64,000 bases of DNA from Platynereis dumerilii (Eukaryota; Annelida; Polychaeta; Phyllodocida; Nereididae). The stretch spans positions 136,935,138-136,999,137 of the forward strand of contig JAPTHN010000001.1 of assembly GCA_026936325.1 (NCBI GenBank), given 5' to 3'. A model generated the notes under the pieces. It worked only from the letters and a program-made list of their open reading frames with translations, searched no databases and had not been told where the DNA came from. Of this stretch, positions 12,971 through 23,455 are shown piece after piece. The first letter of the stretch is position 1. Every line of letters starts with the position of its first letter. The translations under genes and the position numbers were made by a program.

Positions 12971-14933
12971 ATGGCGCCAGCCAGTGCATGCTCTGTTGCT
13001 GCTCAGCCGAATTATCATCTTTGTAACCGCCTCTTCCATCACCGCCCATTCTCTCTTGTGTATAGTCCTTGTTGGCCTCTTGACAAAAGGACAAGAAACT
13101 ACAAACTAATACTTTTCTTCTTTTTGTTGCAGTGGACCTCAGGCCCGGCTGCTGCGAAGTCAGTTCGGCGAAGAAAGCTTCGACCCTCAGCCGATTGTTC
13201 CGAAACAAAAAACCAGGCCGCAAATATATCTACAAGCAATACGAAGGTACGGAGGAAGTCTGCTGCATATCCTGAAGCAGTCTTCTTGCATGAAGCGAGT
13301 CAATAGAGCATCTTTTGCAGGATTACACTATAGACATAAGAGAAGCACTGGTGCTTACGGAACAGCAGGGCATCTCGTTTCGGAATCTCTCTCTTTCATT
13401 TGTGATAAAAGATACTGAGGCAAATATGGCCCGATTGGAGCCATTCTGGCGAGAAATTGCTCAGAGGCAAGAATGGACGCCTGATACACCGCCTGTCCAT
13501 GTTAGGCTGGTGGGATGCTTTTCAAAGATGAAACGGACAGATAATACCTTAATAGTGCTATAGAACTGCAGGTCCATTAGATGCCCTCAGCTATTCCTCT
13601 CTACAATGTTCTAATAACTAAGAAAAACATGCATAATACTGTACAGTAAATTATATAGTAGTTCCTGAGACAAACAACCTTCTGTGGAAATTTTATGTGA
13701 AGGAAAAGTTTAGCGAAGAAACGAAATTTGAATACTGCACGCAAGGAGGTTGAATGTTTCAGGGACTATTATATTGGGATAACATGCTATCCCATCACAC
13801 ATATAGCCTTATAAAATGTCATACATGTATATTTGCAATTGTAGATGTAAACATTTGGATGTAGCAGGGTTTAAAAGAATTTATATGTTGAATGTCTAAG
13901 CAGGGTTTTATTCTAGTCATGTCAGAGAATGTTCACAATGTCTTGGAATAAGTTAATTCAACAAAAAGAATGATGGAATATATTTTGTTTTGGGTTGATG
14001 CAGGGTGTACCAAAAAACTGAAGAACCAACAATGACTTTATTACGATATGCTAAGGAGATTTTGATGGAAAAACTGATTTTTTACCAAAAAACTGATTTT
14101 TTTACCCAAAAAACTGTTTTTTTACCAAAATGAATTTAACATAAATTTTGATTCGGACCTCTCACACATTTTTGTGCACCCTGCAATTTCCCTTATGTGC
14201 CATTATAAGATTATAATCTCCATTGCGAATACTATTGTGATGAGTACTTATGTGATTATTGTGAATTGTGTAAAGAGAGTTTGCCTTCGTGTTGTTTCAG
14301 GCGACCTTAATGCGAGTGAGATCACTATGAGTGAAGATGACAGAATTGACCTCATGATTAAGGTCAAAGAGGGCAAACTCTCCATGCACGATGCTGTCGA
14401 AATGGTTTGTATTACTAGTACCAGATAACTTTTATTATAATTAATGTTTAATGAGGGACCATTGTAATAAAACTGTAACATTTTATTTCAAAGCAGTCAA
14501 TACTGTATCCTCTAATCTATAACATTGCCTATTTTTTTAATCAAATTTTAGAAATCGTAGAAAGACAAGAACTGGAATTGTTATAGCTTATGATCAATAT
14601 TAAACATAAAAAAATAAAAATACCAGTAGAAGTAACCAAATGCACTTGTTGAAGTTGCACAATTAAAGTATTTCTAAAAGGCATTAGGAAAATTTGACTC
14701 AAGTAAAGATAGTTTTTTCATCGTAAGTTTCACTATTGTCATTAACACACAGAATTTTCTTTACACGTTATATACCTATTTGTGTATTACATCTTGAATG
14801 ACTAATTTTGTAAATCATCAAAAATTGTTTGAAATGTTCAGGAATTTGATATTTCCAGGTGAAACAATACGAAAGTCAAAAGAAGGGAGGAAATTACAAG
14901 AATGGTGCTACCACAGACAGTGAACTCAGCTAA
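12971..14933 (+). CDS. Small unidentified spliced gene (3' exons)
   Basis: I do not recognise the family. A phase-consistent model joins 12971-13022, 13133-13246, 14301-14404 and 14859-14933 (stop TAA) and gives about 114 aa. The first ATG sits in a strong initiation context, 'gccaccatggcg'. The last two exons have clean acceptors ('gttgtttcag', 'atttccag') and read SEDDRIDLMIKVKEGKLSMH and then VKQYESQKKGG. This is a short amphipathic, helix-like segment followed by a polar tail that ends TTDSELS. AATAAA lies just after the stop and again near 15086. The middle exon is basic (LSRLFRNKKPGRK). The 5' part is least certain: the exon at 7957 also fits in phase, and other upstream exons may exist. 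A MITE lies in the intron before 14301. Being real is likelier than the exact start. Confidence 0.4.
13321..13563 (+). CDS. Unidentified exon, possible alternative 3' end
   Basis: An 80-residue open frame follows the acceptor 'atcttttgcag' and ends at TAG. It reads like genuine protein, with segments such as NMARLEPFWREIAQRQEW and TPDTPPVHVRLVG. It does not splice in phase into the exon at 14301: every GT in the frame leaves phase 0, while 14301 needs phase 1. With a later acceptor at the 'ctatag' before 13336 it would join the exon at 13133 in phase and serve as an alternative terminal exon. It could also belong to another gene or be a relict. I know of no matching domain. Confidence 0.35.
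   Translation, partial: DYTIDIREALVLTEQQGISFRNLSLSFVIKDTEANMARLEPFWREIAQRQEWTPDTPPVHVRLVGCFSKMKRTDNTLIVL
13999..14185. mobile_element. MITE with GCAGGGTG termini
   Basis: The left end 'tgcagggtgtaccaaaaa' and the reverse complement of the right end 'tttttgtgcaccctgca' form terminal inverted repeats about 187 bp apart. The interior is made of short repeats of 'ccaaaaaactg'. It has no coding capacity and lies in an intron of the small gene. Confidence 0.65.
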
Positions 14934-15194
14934 CAATAAATCCAAATTGTACATATTATTTATTTTATGCTACACATGAAATGTCTAGTCATTTCTCTGT
15001 ATGTTGCTTGATATGTGTTCTTTACTTACGAAGCTGTAAATATTTTACGATGCTATTAAACGTTTTGCTGAAATGAGCAGTTACAATAAAGTACTTCAAA
15101 AGTGTAATCGTGTGTTTGCGTTGGTCTTTATAGGTTAATTTCTGCCCTCTGCATACGGCACATTACCAGATTGTATCATTGCTTAACACATGTT

Positions 15195-15335
15195 ATAATT
15201 ATCCTAATCTGGTCTTCTTACTCTCTCTCTCTCTCATCTCATAAATCAAGTTGAATCAACCTTCACGAGTGCCCAGAATATTGAGAACTGGGCTTAGAGG
15301 GCAACACTTACATATCTGTCTATTTATCTATCTAT
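15195..15335 (+). repeat. SINE family 2, 3' fragment
   Basis: 'actctctctctctctcatct' followed by 'aatcaaccttcacgagtg', 'gaactgggcttag' and a TATC-type tail matches the last 140 bp of the full copy at 54742-55255. The tRNA-like head is missing. Confidence 0.75.
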
Positions 15336-15421
15336 CTACCATGTTCAGTTTTGACATCATATCAGTAAAACAACTAAATAATTTCAGGGTTATAACCAGT
15401 GTTAAGTGTTGACACAACCAA

Positions 15422-15627
15422 CACTGTAAAATTTGAGATTTGAGTCAGCTTAAATTAAGTGAGATGGTTGCACAATTTGTTTGAGCTATCACAGCTTGTT
15501 CTTTTAAGTTATGATAATCTGTCCGTTGTCATAACTAAAGACAACAACAAGCTATGTCAGCTCAAAGGAATTGTGCAACCATCTCACCAAATCATTTGAG
15601 CCAATTCAAAATTGAAATTTTACAGTG
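15422..15627. mobile_element. Hairpin MITE with CACTGTAAAATTT ends
   Basis: The two halves are nearly full inverted copies. 'gagatggttgcacaatt' in the left half is mirrored by 'aattgtgcaaccatctcac' in the right, and both ends read CACTGTAAAATTT inward. It is about 206 bp with no coding capacity. I could not identify a convincing target-site duplication. Confidence 0.75.
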
Positions 15628-16004
15628 CAGTATTGGAGACTGCTTCGGCATCAATCAGATCAATATGCATGGCAATGCAAGCAAAAGCCAAAAAGCTGGA
15701 GGTTCCCATTCCAATAAATTAACCATACCACAATCTAAGACAAGCAATCAAAGATATATATTTTAAATGCAAGCAAATATTTTCTGAAAAATGCAATTTC
15801 TCACCAGTTATCAGCAGCTTAAAGGGAGCCACCAACAATAACCGACACCTCACACCTAGTGGTTTGAATCAGAAACAGTTCAGACCTTTGACAAAACCTT
15901 TCAAAGAACATTTTCTCAGTTTCAAAGAGGCTACAAGTGTTGTCAGCTATGAATAATTACAATGGGAAACAAAATTTAGAAAGAAACAAGAGGGTCATAC
16001 TGCA

Positions 16005-16128
16005 ATTACAACTGAAGTCAAAAGCATTGTCTTTAATAGCAAGTCATGCTTTGCATGCATAAAACTGTGTAGAGCATGGTGATTATTTCAACCACTTCTG
16101 AGTCTGTGCTTTTGACTTCAGTCGTAAT
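16005..16128. repeat. Hairpin repeat, 22-bp arms
   Basis: 'attacaactgaagtcaaaag' near 16005 is mirrored by 'cttttgacttcagtcgtaat' near 16109. The arms are about 80 bp apart, which suggests a small MITE or a remnant of one. Confidence 0.6.
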
Positions 16129-16708
16129 GAAATCCAACTAGACCCAAAAAAGTATTTATTTTTAATGACAGTACAAGTTGCTACTACAACAGCCAGGGAA
16201 ATGTTTGACCCAACATGGTAAAAATGAATGTATCGCAACTAAGGGACACACAGGCACATTTACCATTAAGCCCTGTCTCTGTTCGGGACTGACAAGTGGC
16301 AGCAGAAACCTGACAGTCCCTGAAAAATCGTATTGGGTCAACATTAGTTTGATCTGTTTTGTACAGATCACAAGATCAGGTCGCACAACAACTGTCCATA
16401 TTACCACGCCAAACTACTTTCACAAAGCATGGTTGCTGGCGAAGATCCAGTACACGGCTTTGAATGAAAATCAAAATGTTTGGAAATCATGAGACAAAAG
16501 AAAGTTTTGAAACTTTGGCATAAACTTTTGCCTATGAAAGGGATGATTTTATTTATAAGAAGTTTCATGGTATTCAATCTACTCATGCCATTTATGCATG
16601 TCAAATTGTGGTCAGAAAAGTGTCCAAATGCTCTCTCACTTATTCACGTGTCCATACAGAGCCAATGTTTTTGCTTTGTGATATCAAAAATACTCATTTG
16701 TATTTATT

Positions 16709-16833
16709 TTGATACTTTACATATGGAGATTTATTAATTTTGAAACTTTACATATGGAGATTTATTAACTTTGGACAACAATATAATTTACAATTTCATA
16801 ACACAGCTCAATATAATTTACAATTTCATAACA
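16709..16833. repeat. Two short direct duplications
   Basis: 'actttacatatggagattta' occurs twice about 32 bp apart, then 'aatataatttacaatttcat' occurs twice about 31 bp apart. These look like independent local slippage duplications. Confidence 0.8.
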
Positions 16834-17414
16834 GCTTTGTAACACTCATCAAAATGTCTTGTCTATGCCACAAGTGGTACCATCTATACTGGCATTGTAT
16901 GTGGGCTACAATGCATACATCCTCCATAATAAAAAATAGTTCCTAAATTAATTTGGTATTTATATCTACAAGCTCTCTGCTTAAAATTTGAGCCAACCGA
17001 AGTCAGATTAGATACTTACAGAGTTTTTGGAAATAAATTAGACCATCACCTAAAGATGGAACAATCCTGGTTTCTTCCAGACAATGAAATTCTGTTGACC
17101 GCTCACAGGAGCTCGCGAATTTTGCACCCTAGGTGGCAGCAAATAGCGGTCAACTTGTAGACAGCATTAAGCCACTCAACTTTCTTTCACAAGATTCACA
17201 CACTTTACAAGCTCAGCCTTTCAATACTTATTCAAATAAATTTACAAAATACAATATTTCTGAACAGACAATAACACAGACCCATACAAATGAGCAGTAA
17301 GTAGTCACAAGTTATTGACTTGACTCAGTACAGGAGAGTAAATGGAGGGCATGCAATAAAAAAAAAAGTCCCTTCCACACAAATCTTCCACATGAAAGAA
17401 AACGTTCACTTCCA

Positions 17415-17551
17415 AACTCCGCAACTTTTTCCTACTTTCCTCTGTTATCAAAACTGTCTTGGTTTTTCAGTCCTTCACCTTGCCTGTTCTCAGCTTCCAT
17501 CTCTTCAAGCAGTGGAGCTATGCCTGCTTTGCCACTGTCAAAGACCTCAGG
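17415..17551 (-). pseudogene. Relict last exon of the eIF2alpha paralogue
   Basis: After a retained acceptor ('tttccag' on the minus strand) the sequence aligns with the final exon of EIF2S1 (31146-31301), including QDSFD. It has diverged heavily: the conserved VVTDTDE reads as VFDSGKAG, the acidic tail is lost and a stop comes early. The two exons that should precede it (those at 31716-31859 and 32335-32432 in the intact gene) are absent. It therefore no longer encodes an eIF2alpha C-terminal domain. Confidence 0.8.
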
Positions 17552-17653
17552 CTGGAAACACAAGGGAGTACCAAAAATTACTTAATATTACTTATATTAT
17601 TAATTTGTTGAATCAATTCATAAGTCTACAGTTCGATATTATTACCTGTTGAA

Positions 17654-18924
17654 TCAATTTTCTTGTGTCTCACACTCACAGTTCATTGCAAAGGAGTTAC
17701 TGGACTTCAGAGTGTTAAAGAGTGTTTCTTTCGTTTCTTTGTCCAATCCACATTGGTCCAACACTTCAGGATTCCTGAAATGTATTTTTTTGTTGTCTTA
17801 CAATGATGAGAGCTCAGCAATATGGCCAAGTACCACTGTATCTAAGATTCAAACATATATAGCAAAATTATCCACACTGAGTGACAGTATACTCTTGCAA
17901 AATTTTTCCATCTTCGCACAATAATCCGACCAACACCATCAATGATTAAACTTACGTTACAGCATTTTTGAAGGCCTCGTATGAAGCACCCGTTTTCTTG
18001 AATAGCCGGTCAAAATACCAGGCAGTCTTCATGTACAGCTCTTCAAGCTTCTCATTTGAATTGTAGTTTAACAGTTCTGCTACGTGTCTCAATATACTGT
18101 TTACCTTTTTGAAAATTAAATAGTTGAATTTAGTTAAATCTTTTCCAATGTCATGTGCTTGGGATGATTTTTCTCTACATGTAGAGATTGAAACAAGTTT
18201 TAAAACATTAAAAGTTATTTTCACCAAGAAAGGAAATTTTCATTTACTTCATGTTGAAGTTTTTTAATCCATCAGGTAGGCTTACATGGGCAGCCAGTCA
18301 TAAAATTGTATTGGTATACCATATATGCAAAATATGAAAGATGATTTTAGACTTACACATTTTGCTTTTGCAAATTTCTCTTCGCATTTTGTAATCTCCT
18401 CTGGTGGCACTCTTCTTTTTGATAGATCGATATAACCTGCAGATGAAAACATTCAAATGCAACAGCAGGTTAATGCCCCGTCAGCATTTGACAAACATAT
18501 TTATACATTTCTTTAAAGAATAACCAATAATTCACGAAAATCAGAATGTTTCTTCTAATCTATTTAGAGATCCGGCACTTGGCAAAGACGTTAAATTTAG
18601 GATCTTCAATTTCTACATCTTACATACAGACATACACCCTGTTATATTTAAAGTGAAATTAAACTACATTTGAGGTAATATCTCACCTTTGTCTTTGTCT
18701 GCTCTGATAACAACTACACATTCACTTCGCCCAACTTCAATGTGTTTGAACAATGACTTAGTCTGGCTTCTGGAAATAGGACTAACCAGAATCATTCCTT
18801 CTATGTTGTCATATTCCATTAAATGTACGTAAGCACCCATCTCCGCAAGCCGATGATCATTCACCATAACCACATCCCCCAACTCCGGATACCGATGCTC
18901 ATAGAATCTACATGACAAACTCAT
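17654..18924 (-). CDS. Truncated eIF2alpha paralogue, possible decoy or pseudogene
   Basis: Exons 18687-18924, 18357-18436, 17956-18104 and 17654-17774 have the same lengths, phases and splice sites as the first exons of EIF2S1, except the last. They stay open and encode about 195 aa. The S1 (OB-fold) domain and the helical domain remain, including the [10 protein letters not shown] segment. In the fourth exon, after KETLFNTLK, a deletion of about 1.4 kb relative to the intact gene runs into former intron DNA and ends at TGA. The eIF2gamma-binding C-terminal domain is therefore gone. Exon 1 differs from EIF2S1 at about 20 of 79 residues, ten of them between 47 and 63: [16 protein letters not shown] has become [16 protein letters not shown], with Ser51 kept. 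Exons 2 and 3 differ at only one residue each. Retained introns show a DNA duplication, not retrotransposition. A pseudogene in early decay is the alternative. Only 450 bp separate its ATG from the DIRS element, so its original promoter may have been displaced. Confidence 0.7.
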
Positions 18925-19374
18925 TCTGGAAAAATAAATTCGAGTATAAGAAATCCATCAGGGGTAATTCCAGTATAAGAAATCCATCAAGGGTAAAGTT
19001 TAATACATGTACTATCTGTTTATACCATGAATTTTAAAAATAGGATTCCCAATGTGCCCATATATGATTCTACATTGCAGTTATGTTGTGACAATGATGC
19101 CATCTTGATGAAAATGACGTCAAATTGTATGGTAGAAATGAAGTTGTCAGAAGTTTTGAAACAGTCTCAAAGATGATGTTAGCAGAGGCCTACAACATTT
19201 TGGCAACTTTTTCAAAAATTTTGCAAAACCTCGACAATTTGTTAACATTGTGGCAACATAATTTCTATCATACACTTCTATGTGACCAACAAATGAGCCC
19301 TCCACCAATTACAAAACATTGTGTTTAAGTTGTGCTTACAGCAATTTATATTGTATATGGCACACGTAGTTAAC
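18925..19374. other. Upstream region of the eIF2alpha paralogue
   Basis: An acceptor-like 'tttttccag' directly precedes the ATG, as in EIF2S1, which implies a 5' UTR exon further upstream. A 30-bp direct repeat ('agtataagaaatccatca') lies at 18945-18995. Positions 19190-19325 match, in inverted orientation, a dispersed repeat at 27265-27400 ('ttgtggcaacataat'). Confidence 0.55.
19190..19325 (+). repeat. Dispersed repeat, copy 1
   Basis: The block with 'ttgtggcaacataatttcta' and 'gagccctccaccaat' recurs in reverse orientation at 27265-27400. I saw no coding capacity and could not define clear ends. Confidence 0.6.
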
Positions 19375-20239
19375 TCTACTTCGTAAACACTTCGTTAAAG
19401 TTCGGTGTCATTCGGGATCTCGTCGCACGTGACCTGCACACGAGAATCCGTGCCGCCAGTCGTTTGCTTGCTCTTGAAGAGAGCGGACCGTCGCGCTATT
19501 ATCGAAGAAAGCACGGTGTCTACTGACAAAACTTCCACTAGAATGTCTGAGAAACAACTTTCGAAGTCTAGTAATGCGGATGCCGGGTCAGACAAGAGTT
19601 TTGGGTCGACGAAAGCGGTGATAAAAGTACCAACACCGACGGCAAGGATCAGGGATCCAATATGGCAGCGCCCGATGCAAACACATGCATGGCGGCCACG
19701 AAGCTTGAAACCCCTGGTACTCTGGATTCCACGGCTCTTTTAACGAGCGCTATGACTAATTTAGCTACCAATCTTGGCTCCTTCAATGATACCAAGATGG
19801 CCGGCATGAAGCAGATGTCTACTCTCTCAAATAAGTTTGAGAATTTCAACTCTCATGATTTTGATTTTTGATGATTACAGTAATGCGGACGAGTATAGTG
19901 ACGCTGATACTTATGACGATGCCACTGCTCGTGATGGCCCAGGAACTGGGGCCCTCGAGAATGAGACTGCTGGGGCTGGTGCTTTAGCCCAGGAAAAAGC
20001 ACAAGTTTTTGAGCCAGGTTCCCAATATTGATGGTGCATGAGCTTGGTGAGAATATCACCTCGTTTATGCGGTCAAGGCCTGAAGAGCATAAGATGCATG
20101 AGATTAATGATGCTCTGCCTCCCCCCCCCCCCAGCAATTGTCCTGGGCTGGAGAAAATTACTTTCAACGAAAATGTGTGGGCTCATATTTCGAGCGAAGC
20201 TCGATCGTATGATGATAAGATGGTGCAAATTTTTGCGTA

Positions 20240-23200
20240 ATTTAGGCGAAGCCAGCATTGTATCAGCTATAAAACCATAGAAAATTAGTGTATCGCATCT
20301 TTTATCACTTTGTTATGCAGAAAACTATTGTTTTAACAAACTTTTCAAATTTCAGGACAATCGGAGCATTGCATGGTTCCAGATATCTGATGTCTTGAAC
20401 GTTCAGAAAATGGCAATTTTTGGGCATTTTTTCGTGACATGCATATTTTGAGTAATGTTTAACCCCTCATAAGGAAAGTAATGTGAAAGATTTTGTCAAT
20501 GGAAAGTATGCTTAACTGTGGCCACGGGAGTTCTGGTTCTGTGACTATCAATTTCATTTTGATACTCTGTGTATTTGTCAAATAGTGTCAACGACACTCC
20601 AAAGTGGCCAATGAAGCCAAAAATTGAAATTTTAGCAATTTCTGTGCAACAACGCCGTGTGCCTGTTGTTTCTTGGTATTCTGTGTAGTATGAGCCCTCC
20701 CAGCTTAGGTTGAGTACCCCTCTACTGCACAGTATACCTAATTTCCCTGAATAGATGTCATAGCTGCTTCCTTACTTCATCTTTTCTTGTCTTTTAAAAG
20801 TTGTCCCGACCCTAACACTAAGTTTGATGCTGCACACAGTCACACACAGGAAGGCTACACACACCTTTCTAGTAAAACATTTTTCCTCTTCAGTGACTCT
20901 ATTGTTTAGCACAAAAATGGATGCTCCTGCCTTTTTGGATTTTCAGCTAATGTTGAAAACTGTTGCTTGTCCCAACCCTAACGCCTCTGTCCCGACCCTA
21001 ACACCTTCTGTTTTTCACCTCTGTGTGACCTGCAACTTTCTAGCTTTCAACCAATGATTATTTTTACTGCTTGTTATTCATGAGGGGCTATGAGAAACTC
21101 CTTGAGTCCTCTGTGGCAGATAAACCCAAGTCTGTCACGCCATAAAGTTCATGACACCCCTGGAATTCCTGATTATGCTCGTATTGCATTTACCCGCTTG
21201 AGACTGTCGTCACACAGATTACGGATGGAAGTGGGTCGTTGGAGCCGAATTCCGAAAGACCAGAGATTATGTCAGTGTGGAGAAATTCAAACTGTGGGTC
21301 ATATCCTCTTGTCGTGCCAGATTGCTCAGGATCTGCGGACAGATTTCCCGATGTTGTGTTATATGTCCCCCGAGTCCCTTATGAACACCCCTTCAACCAG
21401 AGAATTGTGCTTTTTCAGTTTTAAGTTACTGGAACTATTGGCTGTCTAGGCCTAACAACCACGCTCAGAGGTTCTGTTATATATTAACCTGAATTTTGGT
21501 GATATTGTGTAAACTTCTTATATTAATTTATTTTGAGTTATTGTAATAATGCTTATCCCTAATAAAAGATACTACTACTACTACTGGAATTTAAGATGGC
21601 ACAAAGAGCCAAAAGGACTATAAAAATTCTGTGGACCTGCAGCAGAGGGGTAAAAAAAGAGTAACATTAATATATTTTAAAATTATAAAATAACATTCTT
21701 TAAAGAATGAAGAAGCTATCAAAAGTTTAAAATCAACTAAGGAACAATATGTTAGCCTATCAAGGTGACTTTAATGTGCCACTAGTCATTGGCTGCCGGG
21801 TGAATCGTCTCTTGTAGCTGAATGCAGTACCAGTTCACTGGATTTAGCTTGTCTTTAGACTGTGAAAAGTGAATTTACTAAAAATCTTTTTCAACTCACC
21901 TGAATTCCGCACAAAAATATGATACGTTATAAATTAAGATTATGATATATCTGTGGGCATAACGTTCACATGTCCCAACACTAACACCACGATAAGAATT
22001 TGGTAAGATGAAAATCTGTTAGTGAATCTGGCCCAGTTGGGACACTGTCAATGGAACTAATCTTATAAAACCAAGATTGATTCAATGATTTGAGGTCCTG
22101 CTAACATCATGATGATAAAGTACATAATATAAGTAGATACATTGTCCAGTGAAACTATAGTGCATCTAGTAAACGAGAAAAGTATTGAATATCATATGCC
22201 ACTGTCAAGTGGTCTCCAGTGCTGAACACCAAGAACCACTGAGATCACAGAGCTCTAATATAATTAAACACAAATAATGGCTACTCAGGTCTGTAGAAAA
22301 AACTGCTCCCCCTTTGATGATTCCAGTGGCACCTGCATTATTAGACCCCCTGTTTTAAGACCGACTTATCTTATGTGACCAGTACTGACCACCTTCCTCC
22401 CACACAAAGTAGTATTTTTGGTGCCATTTTTCACCCGCGAGAGACTGCTTCATGACTGCAGAAGGAGCGGTCTTATAACACAGGGACCACTCTAGACCCT
22501 TTATAATATTTTATATTGTGTATAGTAATAATATTATTACATATATGAAATAACGAGCTGTTCAACTACATGTTTTTTGGTAGAGTTCCATCAGGTGTCC
22601 AGACCCTAACGCCTGAAACTGAAGTTTCAGTGCCATTTCAGCATGTAATATCTTCAAGAATAATGGCTGTATCTATCAGAAATTTGAACTGTAAACCAAG
22701 CTCTGTATGAAGAGCAATATATGACCATCTTCATCAGTTTAGAAATGTGTAGATCTTTATTTAGAAAATGTTTAATTCTATCTTGTTTTAAAACTGGACG
22801 AATCTTTGTGAAAAATGACAGTCTTGAAAATTTGGAACAATTTAGACAGTTCTGTGTCTCGCCAAAATATGTATGCGTGTCATGCATGGCCCAACAGAAT
22901 CATAAATTGATTAGATATGACTTATAAAATGCTCATGACACAACTTAGTCATACCAGATGTTATTGCTTTTTTCACTGAAAAAATCAAAATATCTTTGTT
23001 GGAAATGGTTACTTAACCCTGATTTTTTGTTTACTTATTGCCACAAAGATATACTTTAAATTGCACCAAGATTCCATGTAAAGTAGAGCTTTTTTTCCTA
23101 GCGATTATGAGCTGTAATCACTTGAAATTTCGATTATGGACACTTAAAGGATTACTGGCAACTAAGAAAAACAGTGTTAAACAAGCAAACATTTGAACAG

Positions 23201-23455
23201 TTACATATTGAAACTTTCAAAATTCATATCAGAATGGAATTGTGCTAACTGTGATACCACTTTTCAACAATACACAATTTTCCAGATGTTACAACTGTCT
23301 GAAACAGAAACCAACAACTTAAAACTGTGACCAACCAAATCAGGCGACTAAAGTCATTTTTGAGATTATGGAGATTTAAAACTGTTAATGCCTTAGGAAA
23401 AAAAGCTCTAATGAACACCTCTATTTTTCATTCTCTTGTCACGCTCTTATTTGCA
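20240..23455. mobile_element. Foreign insertion inside the DIRS element
   Basis: The gag-like similarity stops near 20240 and resumes near 23455. The intervening DNA contains the 3' end of a LINE and other sequence I cannot classify. Five scattered copies of a word close to 'tcccgaccctaac' lie at about 20803, 20971, 20990, 21972 and 22599. The exact borders are approximate, and it may be more than one insertion. Confidence 0.55.
21075..21590 (+). mobile_element. LINE (non-LTR) 3' fragment
   Basis: The frame at 21090-21449 encodes the C-terminal end of a LINE ORF2. A segment IPDYARIAFTRLRLSSHRL is followed by a Cys/His knuckle of the form C-x-C-G-x3-Q-T-x2-H-I-L-x2-C, which many LINE lineages carry after the reverse transcriptase. 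About 110 bp after the stop the sequence ends in AATAAAAG and a TAC trinucleotide tail, a typical LINE 3' end. Everything upstream, including endonuclease and reverse transcriptase, is missing, consistent with 5' truncation at insertion. Confidence 0.8.

Larger units (their letters stand above)
14934..17414. other. Intergenic stretch with MITE-like hairpins
   Basis: No gene is supported. The first 150 bp hold the likely 3' UTR and AATAAA signals of the upstream gene. Then come a SINE 2 fragment, two hairpin elements and short direct repeats near 16710-16832. The end (from about 17165) is homologous to the 3' flank of EIF2S1 at 30120 and 31070 and so belongs to the segmental duplication. Confidence 0.5.

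Noticed and set aside
17096-17156. 60-bp hairpin 'gttgaccgct ... agcggtcaac'
   Set aside because: Ten-base arms only, no direct repeats beside it; too short to call an element.
20790-22620. Interstitial telomere repeats (CCCTAA words)
   Set aside because: Copies are single, scattered and embedded in a longer non-telomeric word.
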